From Vibrio maritimus (GTDB lineage: Bacteria; Pseudomonadota; Gammaproteobacteria; Enterobacterales; Vibrionaceae): a DNA stretch of 64,000 nt. Below are positions 56,269 through 64,000 of this stretch, piece after piece (position 1 is the first letter of the stretch; every line of letters starts with the position of its first letter). The notes below the pieces were generated by a model. That model made no database searches. It was not told the DNA's origin and saw only the letters and a program-made list of their open reading frames with translations. The stretch is taken from assembly GCF_021441885.1 (NCBI RefSeq), contig NZ_CP090438.1, positions 1-64,000 of the forward strand, in the 5' to 3' direction. Both the position numbers and the translations under genes were made by a program.

Positions 56269-57528
56269 ATGAACTTAACAGAATTGAAGAACAGACCTGT
56301 TTCTGAGCTCGTTAAACTTGGCGAATCTCTTGGTCTGGAAAACTTAGCTCGTCTGCGTAAGCAAGACATCATCTTCGCCATCTTAAAAGCCCATGCGAAA
56401 AGTGGTGAAGATATCTTTGGTGACGGGGTCTTAGAGATTCTTCAAGATGGTTTTGGTTTCCTGCGTAGCGCAGACAGTTCATACCTTGCTGGCCCAGATG
56501 ATATCTACGTTTCTCCAAGTCAGATCCGTCGTTTCAACCTGCGTACAGGTGACTCGATTGCCGGTAAGATTCGCCCACCAAAAGATGGCGAGCGCTATTT
56601 CGCACTTCTAAAAGTAAACACTGTTAACGCTGACAAGCCAGATAACGCACGTAACAAGATCCTGTTTGAAAACTTAACTCCTCTGCATGCTAATGAGCGC
56701 ATGACTATGGAGCGTGGTAACGGTTCAACAGAAGACATTACTGCACGTGTTCTTGATCTCGCGTCTCCAATCGGTAAAGGTCAACGTGGTCTCATCGTGG
56801 CACCACCTAAAGCGGGTAAAACCATGCTGCTGCAAAACATTGCGCAGAGCATTGCCCACAACCACCCTGAATGTGAATTGATGGTTCTACTTATCGACGA
56901 ACGTCCGGAAGAAGTAACTGAGATGCAGCGCCTAGTTAAAGGTGAAGTAGTGGCATCGACGTTTGATGAGCCAGCGTCTCGTCACGTTCAAGTTGCTGAG
57001 ATGGTTATCGAGAAAGCGAAGCGTCTTGTTGAACACAAGAAAGACGTGGTTATCCTACTGGATTCTATTACTCGTCTAGCGCGTGCTTACAACACGGTAG
57101 TACCTTCATCAGGCAAGGTTCTTACTGGTGGTGTTGATGCGAACGCACTACACCGTCCTAAGCGTTTCTTCGGTGCAGCTCGTAATGTAGAAGAAGGCGG
57201 CAGCCTAACTATCATCGCAACAGCGCTAGTGGATACTGGCTCTAAGATGGATGAAGTTATCTACGAAGAGTTTAAAGGTACAGGTAACATGGAACTGCAC
57301 CTAAACCGTAAGATTGCTGAGAAGCGCGTTTTCCCAGCGATTGACTTCAACCGTTCAGGTACACGTCGCGAAGAGCTACTAACGAAAGCAGATGAGCTAC
57401 AGAAGATGTGGATTCTACGTAAGATTGTTCACCCAATGGGCGAAATCGATGCGATGGAATTCCTAATCGACAAGCTTGCTATGACTAAGACTAACGATGA
57501 GTTCTTTGACGCGATGCGTCGCCAGTAA
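56269..57528 (+). CDS. rho: Transcription termination factor Rho
   Basis: Hexameric ATP-dependent RNA translocase that terminates untranslated transcripts. From ATG 56269 the 419 residues equal E. coli Rho: N-terminal MNLTELKNRPVSELV, cold-shock-like RNA-binding domain (DGFGFLRSADSSYL), Walker A in APPKAGKT (about 178-185), and the Q- and R-loops (VLTGGVDANAL; GTGNMELHL). An in-frame TTG at 56245 exists but lacks homology. The 141-nt leader after the trxA terminator may carry rho autoregulation. Confidence 0.97.
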   Translation: MNLTELKNRPVSELVKLGESLGLENLARLRKQDIIFAILKAHAKSGEDIFGDGVLEILQDGFGFLRSADSSYLAGPDDIYVSPSQIRRFNLRTGDSIAGKIRPPKDGERYFALLKVNTVNADKPDNARNKILFENLTPLHANERMTMERGNGSTEDITARVLDLASPIGKGQRGLIVAPPKAGKTMLLQNIAQSIAHNHPECELMVLLIDERPEEVTEMQRLVKGEVVASTFDEPASRHVQVAEMVIEKAKRLVEHKKDVVILLDSITRLARAYNTVVPSSGKVLTGGVDANALHRPKRFFGAARNVEEGGSLTIIATALVDTGSKMDEVIYEEFKGTGNMELHLNRKIAEKRVFPAIDFNRSGTRREELLTKADELQKMWILRKIVHPMGEIDAMEFLIDKLAMTKTNDEFFDAMRRQ

Positions 57529-57571
57529 TCGTTAATCGAGTCCGCAAAGCGGACAACGAGTCTCAAATTTT

Positions 57572-57601
57572 AAACGTCACCCTTTTGGGGTGACGTTTTT
57601 G
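57572..57601 (+). terminator. Terminator of rho
   Basis: AACGTCACCC / GGGGTGACGTT stem with a 4-nt loop and T-run. Confidence 0.92.
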
Positions 57602-57657
57602 TTTGCACTTCCCCTGTTTCGCGCGCACAATACTGAGTGTGTTAACAGGAGGTTAAT

Positions 57658-58656
57658 ATGCTACAAGGATGGTTAGCGTCTTTACTCCTCGTATTGGCAG
57701 TGTCATTTTCACAGCCAGTTTATGCGTCTAAGGAAATGACGCAGCAGGAGGTTGATCACTGGATGCAAAGCCCTGTGGTTTTGCAGAAAGTAGACGATTT
57801 TTTATTGTTGGTAGAACAAGACGATACCGACAGCCTCAGATTCGCGTTAAATCGACTCGCGTTGCCTCAGCAAGAGGTAGCGAGATTTTTGCTGCTCAAG
57901 CACCTTGAAGACAGTGAGCGTATTCTTTCCCCTAAAATGGCCATTTTCGTACAAAGCCAAAAATCCTTACCGCCTACTTATACTATGCTCGAGCGCGGTG
58001 ATGGTTATGAATTTTCGATCCCTGCGTTTAATTATCCCGCCATATCAGCGCGTCTAATAAAGCGTTGGAACAGCGACCAAAAAACCTTGGAATTTATCCT
58101 TCAGGCTGAAAGTGAACAGCTAGTTTTGCGTGATTGGTTGTCACAGGGCAGTGATTATGAACGTAAGATTCGCGAAGACCTGCTTGTCAAAGAGTTTGAC
58201 AGTTTGTCACCCAAAGCAAACGCCTATATTACACAACAGCTTACCGAAGCCAAGATCACGGAATGGTTGCCATCAACACGAGTTTTAGTACGTATGGCTC
58301 AAGTTAACGAAGACGAAGCTCTGTATGACTTACTGTGGAAAATGCGCGCCGACTATCATAGCCAAGCAGAGCTAGAGAGGCTGGCGAGTGTCTCTTCACC
58401 GTTTGCACAGAAGCAGATTATGGCAGCCGCACGTAACCCTAGTCTCAAGCGCCAGGCGATCACTGAGCTTGCTCAAATTACGCCACTCCCAAGTGAGGTA
58501 AAAACCTTCTTGGTGACGCGAATGACAAGAGTCGAAGATGCAAGCTTTGTGGCGACACAGCTAGCGCAGAATGGTCATAGTGGTTGGGTAAGAGATGTGC
58601 TTTCAACCAATAGCCAGGTCAAATCGAGTCTTATTTTGCAGGCGTTGTCGAACTAA
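57658..58656 (+). CDS. Secreted helical-repeat-like protein of unknown function
   Basis: No family recognised. The 332 residues start with a Sec signal peptide (hydrophobic WLASLLLVLAVSFSQPVYA, cleavage probably after residue 23). The mature part is helix-rich with Leu/Ala-spaced segments (RFALNRLALPQQEVARFLL; AFAQKQIMAAARNPSLKRQA-like; VATQLAQNGHSGWVRDVL) that look like HEAT or TPR-type solenoid units without clear consensus. It has no cysteines and is probably periplasmic. AGGAGG precedes ATG 57658, which is a very strong SD. It lies between rho and ubiD. Confidence 0.82.
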   Translation: MLQGWLASLLLVLAVSFSQPVYASKEMTQQEVDHWMQSPVVLQKVDDFLLLVEQDDTDSLRFALNRLALPQQEVARFLLLKHLEDSERILSPKMAIFVQSQKSLPPTYTMLERGDGYEFSIPAFNYPAISARLIKRWNSDQKTLEFILQAESEQLVLRDWLSQGSDYERKIREDLLVKEFDSLSPKANAYITQQLTEAKITEWLPSTRVLVRMAQVNEDEALYDLLWKMRADYHSQAELERLASVSSPFAQKQIMAAARNPSLKRQAITELAQITPLPSEVKTFLVTRMTRVEDASFVATQLAQNGHSGWVRDVLSTNSQVKSSLILQALSN

Positions 58657-58754
58657 CTGAATTTGTCAGCCTCTTTGGTTAGTTGAGAGGACATTTCGCT
58701 AGATGATAGATTTACGTATATAATGGCACCATCTTTCAAGGCGAAGTATCCCCT

Positions 58755-60620
58755 ATGATTTACAAGGACTTACGTGATTTCACACAGCACCTGGAAAGCC
58801 AGGGGCTGCTCAAGCGCATCTCGCATCCCGTCGACCCTGATTATGAAATGACGGAGATCAGCGATAGGACTCTGCGAGCTGGTGGACCAGCATTGCTGTT
58901 CGAAAATCCAATCGGCTACGACATGCCGGTATTGACTAATCTCTTCGGCACGCCACAGCGAGTGGCGATGGGGATGGGACGAGAGCAAGTATCCGAGCTT
59001 AGAGAAGTAGGCAAACTACTGGCCTACCTAAAAGAACCTGAGCCACCTCGTGGATTCAAAGACGCGATCAATAAAATCCCTCTGTTTAAGAAAGTGCTGC
59101 ACATGCCGGCCAAAAGGCTGCGTAAAGCCGCTTGCCAGCAAGTCGTTTGGCAAGGTGATGAGGTCGATCTTGATAAAATCCCTGTAATGAGTTGCTGGCC
59201 TGATGACGTCGCACCCTTACTAACGTGGGGCCTAACGGTCACTAAAGGGCCGAATAAGAAGCGTCAAAATTTAGGTATCTATCGCCAACAGAAAATCGCT
59301 AAGAATAAGATCATCATGCGCTGGCTGGCGCATCGCGGTGGTGCGCTCGATCTAAGAGACTGGATGGAAACCAATCCAGGAAAGCCATTCCCGGTCTCAG
59401 TCGCATTTGGCGCTGACCCGGCTACCATTCTTGGAGCGGTGACGCCGGTACCAGATACTCTGTCTGAGTATGCGTTTGCTGGATTGCTGCGCGGCGAACG
59501 TACCGAAGTGGTCAAATCAGTTAGCAACGATCTTGAAGTGCCAGCGAGTGCCGAAATTGTCCTTGAGGGTTATATCGATCCGCAAGAATTTGCCGATGAA
59601 GGTCCGTATGGAGACCACACCGGCTACTACAACGAAAAAGAAAAGCACCACGTCTTTACTATCACGCACATTACTATGCGTGAAAACCCTATCTATCACA
59701 GCACTTATACAGGCCGCCCACCAGATGAACCGGCAGTACTCGGGGTGTCGCTGAACGAAGTCTTTGTGCCTATCTTGCAAAAGCAGTTCCCGGAAATCGA
59801 AGACTTCTATCTTCCGCCAGAAGGATGTTCGTATCGGATGGCGGTGGTAACAATGAAGAAGCAATACCCAGGGCACGCTAAGCGCGTGATGATGGGGGTA
59901 TGGTCTTTCTTGCGTCAGTTCATGTACACCAAGTTTGTGATTGTCTGTGATGAAAGCGTTAATGGTCGCGATTGGCAACAAGTCACCCAAGCTATGAATG
60001 ATCATATGGTACCGAGTCGCGATACCTTGATGATTGAAAGCACGCCAATAGATTCCTTGGACTTTGCATCACCGGTTACTGGTTTAGGTTCCAAAATGGG
60101 ACTGGATGCCACGATTAAGTGGGATGCAGAGTTGGAGTTGGAGGCGGCTAAGTATCAAACAACACTAGATATCGAACGCTCGAATAGTTGGGATGAAACC
60201 TTATTGACGAAACAGGTTACAGCTCAATATCCAGAAGTGATTGACTTGTATATTGCACCGGGAACGGGTACAAATCGTATGGTACTGCTGACTCTAGATA
60301 AGCAACGCGCAGGTCAAGCTATTGAGGTAATGAAAGGAGTAGAGACTATACTCTCACCTTATCTGGTGGCTAAGTTTATTGTTGCCTGCGACCAAGACGT
60401 GAACGTGCGTGATTGGAATGACGTGATTTGGGCGATTACTACGAGAATGGACCCGTCCAGAGATACATTGCTGGTCAACGATAGCACCTCTAGAGCTTAT
60501 TTAGATGCAACCAATAAACTTGAAGACGAAGTGACGCGTGAGTGGGGCATACCAATTAAAAAAGACCCAGCATTGGTTGCAAAGATAGACAGCATTTGGG
60601 ATGAACTCAATATCCTATGA
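58755..60620 (+). CDS. ubiD: 4-hydroxy-3-polyprenylbenzoate decarboxylase UbiD with C-terminal duplication
   Basis: prFMN-dependent decarboxylase of ubiquinone synthesis. The 621 residues exceed E. coli UbiD (497) by about 125. The catalytic core is normal, including PQEFADEGPYGDHTGYY (276-292). The extra length is an internal repeat: residues about 345-428 (PEIEDFY...SRDTLMI) and 493-575 (PEVIDLY...SRDTLLV) align throughout, including the RDW and SRDTL blocks. Only copy 1 keeps DFASPVTGLGSKMG; only copy 2 is followed by the normal REWGIPIKKDP...WDEL end. It overlaps the ferredoxin gene by 4 nt. Confidence 0.92.
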   Translation: MIYKDLRDFTQHLESQGLLKRISHPVDPDYEMTEISDRTLRAGGPALLFENPIGYDMPVLTNLFGTPQRVAMGMGREQVSELREVGKLLAYLKEPEPPRGFKDAINKIPLFKKVLHMPAKRLRKAACQQVVWQGDEVDLDKIPVMSCWPDDVAPLLTWGLTVTKGPNKKRQNLGIYRQQKIAKNKIIMRWLAHRGGALDLRDWMETNPGKPFPVSVAFGADPATILGAVTPVPDTLSEYAFAGLLRGERTEVVKSVSNDLEVPASAEIVLEGYIDPQEFADEGPYGDHTGYYNEKEKHHVFTITHITMRENPIYHSTYTGRPPDEPAVLGVSLNEVFVPILQKQFPEIEDFYLPPEGCSYRMAVVTMKKQYPGHAKRVMMGVWSFLRQFMYTKFVIVCDESVNGRDWQQVTQAMNDHMVPSRDTLMIESTPIDSLDFASPVTGLGSKMGLDATIKWDAELELEAAKYQTTLDIERSNSWDETLLTKQVTAQYPEVIDLYIAPGTGTNRMVLLTLDKQRAGQAIEVMKGVETILSPYLVAKFIVACDQDVNVRDWNDVIWAITTRMDPSRDTLLVNDSTSRAYLDATNKLEDEVTREWGIPIKKDPALVAKIDSIWDELNIL

Positions 60621-60889
60621 CAAAGCGAGTAGTGCTCAAGCCTCAGAACCTTGAGTTTATAGTCGAAGAAGGGCAGACAGTGTTAGAGGCTGCGCTCAAC
60701 CAGAATCTTGCTTTTCCTCACCGCTGCCAGGTGGGGGCCTGCGCTTCTTGTTTATGCCGTATCGAGTCGGGTACGGTGGACTATGATTTGGAACCATTAC
60801 TTACCGAGAAAGAAAAGCAGCAAGGTTGGATGTTCTCCTGCCTTGCTTATCCAAAGAGTGATTTGGTGATCACCTTTGGAGACGAATAA
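60617..60889 (+). CDS. Plant-type 2Fe-2S ferredoxin
   Basis: The 90 residues have the ferredoxin cluster pattern C-x4-C-x2-C-x29-C (Cys37, 42, 45, 75) in HRCQVGACASC and MFSCLAY. ATG overlaps the ubiD stop (ATGA) and the gene is 12 nt before fre, so all three should be co-translated. E. coli has ubiD-fre without a ferredoxin. Together with Fre it could form a split ferredoxin-reductase module; the electron acceptor is unknown. Supply of reduced flavin for prFMN is an indirect possibility. Confidence 0.93.
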   Translation: MTKRVVLKPQNLEFIVEEGQTVLEAALNQNLAFPHRCQVGACASCLCRIESGTVDYDLEPLLTEKEKQQGWMFSCLAYPKSDLVITFGDE

Positions 60890-60901
60890 AAGAGATAAAC
60901 C

Positions 60902-61615
60902 ATGACCATCAATTGTAAAGTTAAGTCTATTGAGCCTTTAGCAGCGAATACCTATCAGATTTTGCTGCACCCAGAACAGCCTGTTAGCTTTAAAGCAGGT
61001 CAATATTTAATGGTAGTAATGGGTGAGGCCGACAAGCGTCCGTTCTCTATTGCTAGCAGCCCTTGCCGTCATGAAGGCGAGATCGAACTCCACATTGGTG
61101 CTGCGGAGCACAATGCTTATGCGCTAGAAGTGGTTGAATCAATGAAGCATGCACTTGAAGTGGGTGGCGACATTCAGATTGATGCCCCTCATGGCGAAGC
61201 ATGGATTCGTGAAGATAGCCAACGCCCAATTCTATTGATTGCTGGTGGCACAGGCTTTAGCTATGTACGTTCTATTCTTGATCACTGCATCAGCCAAAAC
61301 ATTGCGCAGCCTATCTATCTCTATTGGGGTGGTCGCGATGAGGCTCAGCTATATGCCAAACAAGAGCTAACTGACATCGCTAATGCTCATGAGCGCATTC
61401 AGTTCATTCCTGTTATTGAAGAAACTTTGGCTGAGTGGACCGGTAAACAAGGCAACGTACTTCAAGCGGTCAGTGAAGATTTTGATTCACTTGCAGATTT
61501 CGATATCTATATAGCAGGCCGTTTCGAAATGGCTGGCGCTGCACGTGAACAGTTCACGCAAAACAAGCAAGCTAAGTCTGATCACATGTATGGTGATGCG
61601 TACGCATTTATCTAA
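60902..61615 (+). CDS. fre: NAD(P)H-flavin reductase Fre
   Basis: Reduces free riboflavin, FMN or FAD with NAD(P)H; the product serves UbiX-type, luciferase or ribonucleotide-reductase reactivation chemistry. The 237 residues have the ferredoxin-reductase fold: flavin motif KRPFSIASSP, pyridine-nucleotide loop IAGGTGFSYVRSIL, and YGDAYAFI end. Length matches E. coli Fre (233). Last gene of the operon, before a strong terminator. Confidence 0.96.
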   Translation: MTINCKVKSIEPLAANTYQILLHPEQPVSFKAGQYLMVVMGEADKRPFSIASSPCRHEGEIELHIGAAEHNAYALEVVESMKHALEVGGDIQIDAPHGEAWIREDSQRPILLIAGGTGFSYVRSILDHCISQNIAQPIYLYWGGRDEAQLYAKQELTDIANAHERIQFIPVIEETLAEWTGKQGNVLQAVSEDFDSLADFDIYIAGRFEMAGAAREQFTQNKQAKSDHMYGDAYAFI

Positions 61616-61634
61616 TTGTTAGTGATTTGTGGCT

Positions 61635-61663
61635 AAAAGGAGAGTTTTTATACTCTCCTTTTT
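61635..61663 (+). terminator. Terminator of the ubiD-fre operon
   Basis: AAAAGGAGAGT / ACTCTCCTTTTT stem with a 6-nt loop, T-run. Confidence 0.9.
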
Positions 61664-62147
61664 GTTTTTTGATGGTATTTCAATCAAAAGAACGTTTTTT
61701 CTAAAAAATATTGAAAAAGGGGTTGCGCGGCTTCTCATTCTCCCTATAATGCGCACCACACCAAACGGGAGGGCAGCAAAGCAAGAGCCCAACAGGTTTG
61801 GCGGGCAAAAAGCCTAAACGAAAATAATTTGAAAAAGTGGTTGACACGACAAGTTATCTAGTTAAAATGGCCGCCCACTTCGAGAGAAAAGCCGAAAGGC
61901 TCAAAAACGAAAGTTTAGCTTCTCGAAGAAACGTTCTTTAAAAATTTAAACCTATCAATCTGTGTGGGCACTCGTTGATGATAATCAAATTAGATATTTC
62001 TCTTAATAAAGAGCGGTATCAAATTAGGTTTCAATGAAACGAAGTGACCATTGAATCGAAAGATTCAGCACAGTCAATTCAAACATTACTTATGTAATGT
62101 TCAGTATTCATTGAGCCTCCCCTATTTATTTAGGGAATCAAAACTTT
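61664..62147 (+). promoter_or_regulatory. rRNA operon 2 promoters and leader
   Basis: P1 is TTGCGC (61723-61728), 16 nt, TATAAT (61745-61750). P2 is TTGACA (61841-61846), 16 nt, TAAAAT (61863-61868). A boxA-like GTTCTTTAAAAAT (near 61933) is less perfect than in operon 1. From about 61947 to 62116 the leader matches operon 1 base for base as far as read, then diverges for about 30 nt just before the 16S. No coding gene is seen. Confidence 0.88.
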
Positions 62148-63699
<1,552 letters not shown>

Positions 63700-63765
63700 T
63701 ACGAAAGATTATTGCGATGAGTGTTCACACAGATTGATACGGTTTATGAATTAAAGACGATGCTT

Positions 63766-63842
63766 GGGTCTGTAGCTCAGGTGGTTAGAGCGTTCGCCTG
63801 ATAAGCGAGAGGTCGGTGGTTCAAGTCCACTCAGACCCACCA
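63766..63842 (+). tRNA. tRNA-Ile (GAT)
   Basis: 77 nt with encoded CCA. Acceptor GGGTCTG / CAGACCC, anticodon loop CTGATAA (anticodon GAT). First spacer tRNA of operon 2. Confidence 0.98.
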
Positions 63843-63882
63843 ATCTTCCTCCCAGATGATTGGCGGTAAGCATCACACTGAT

Positions 63883-63958
63883 GGGGCTATAGCTCAGCTG
63901 GGAGAGCGCCTGCCTTGCACGCAGGAGGTCAGCAGTTCGATCCTGCTTAGCTCCACCA
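63883..63958 (+). tRNA. tRNA-Ala (TGC)
   Basis: 76 nt with encoded CCA. Acceptor GGGGCTA / TAGCTCC, anticodon TGC in loop CTTGCAC. Ile-Ala is the other common spacer type and differs from Glu-Lys-Val of operon 1. The window ends 42 nt later, before the 23S. Confidence 0.98.
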
Positions 63959-64000
63959 TCTTTAAGTGTTTTCTCTTTGAGAATATTTAAAAATGGTTTC

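Noticed and set aside
59517..60005. 162-aa frame antisense to ubiD
   Set aside because: Shadow of ubiD on the opposite strand; no start signals.
61629..61817. 62-aa frame after fre
   Set aside because: It spans a terminator and the P1 promoter of rRNA operon 2.

Overview
The window is the start of the large chromosome of a Vibrio-type gammaproteobacterium: base 1 is the GTG start codon of dnaA. Evidence for Vibrionaceae is the dnaA-dnaN-recF-gyrB-hsp20-avtA-glyS-glyQ-mneA order, the long GGA-rich CsrB RNA, ParB sites near the origin, and a thiCEFSGH operon. The species cannot be fixed from here. There is no phage, insertion sequence, integron or CRISPR array; nearly all of it is vertically inherited core genome.

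Layout. 1-6.1 kb: replication genes dnaA, dnaN, recF, gyrB, closed by a 116-nt imperfect palindrome and a terminator. 6.3-7.0 kb: small heat-shock gene behind a sigma32 promoter and a ROSE-like RNA thermometer. 7.1-13.9 kb (minus): avtA, a MalS-like alpha-amylase, glyS, glyQ. 14.1-17.0 kb: manganese riboswitch plus mneA, two small membrane proteins, tusA, a LysR regulator. 17.0-24.4 kb: acuI, fadBA, yigZ, trkH, hemG, in the E. coli order but without pepQ. 24.5-30.4 kb: complete rRNA operon (16S, tRNA-Glu/Lys/Val, 23S, 5S, tRNA-Asp), followed by a tRNA remnant. 30.8-37.5 kb: fluC and the TPP-riboswitch-controlled thiamin operon. 37.6-42.1 kb: aminopeptidase P, a divergent LysR/MFS pair, a 94-aa unknown. 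42.2-44.7 kb (minus): bufferin-type RiPP operon (DUF2282 precursor, DUF692 oxidase, DUF2063 partner, DoxX protein). 45.0-47.9 kb: uvrD and, on the minus strand, CsrB with an upstream VarA/GacA-type palindrome. 47.9-57.5 kb: LysE-family exporter, rarD, recQ, a small recQ-linked protein, yhhQ behind a candidate preQ1 riboswitch, gppA, rhlB, trxA, rho. 57.7-61.6 kb: a secreted unknown and ubiD-ferredoxin-fre. 61.7-64 kb: second rRNA operon (16S, tRNA-Ile, tRNA-Ala), cut by the window end.

Regulation is rich in RNA: an RNA thermometer, three riboswitch-type leaders (Mn, TPP, preQ1) and CsrB. Two perfect 16-bp parS sites, one inside thiE and one after thiH, with a two-mismatch version inside bufC, mark the probable ParB1 loading zone. 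The item most worth following up is the bufferin operon; next are CsrB, the internally duplicated UbiD with its ferredoxin partner, and the extended ThiE carrying parS in its reading frame.
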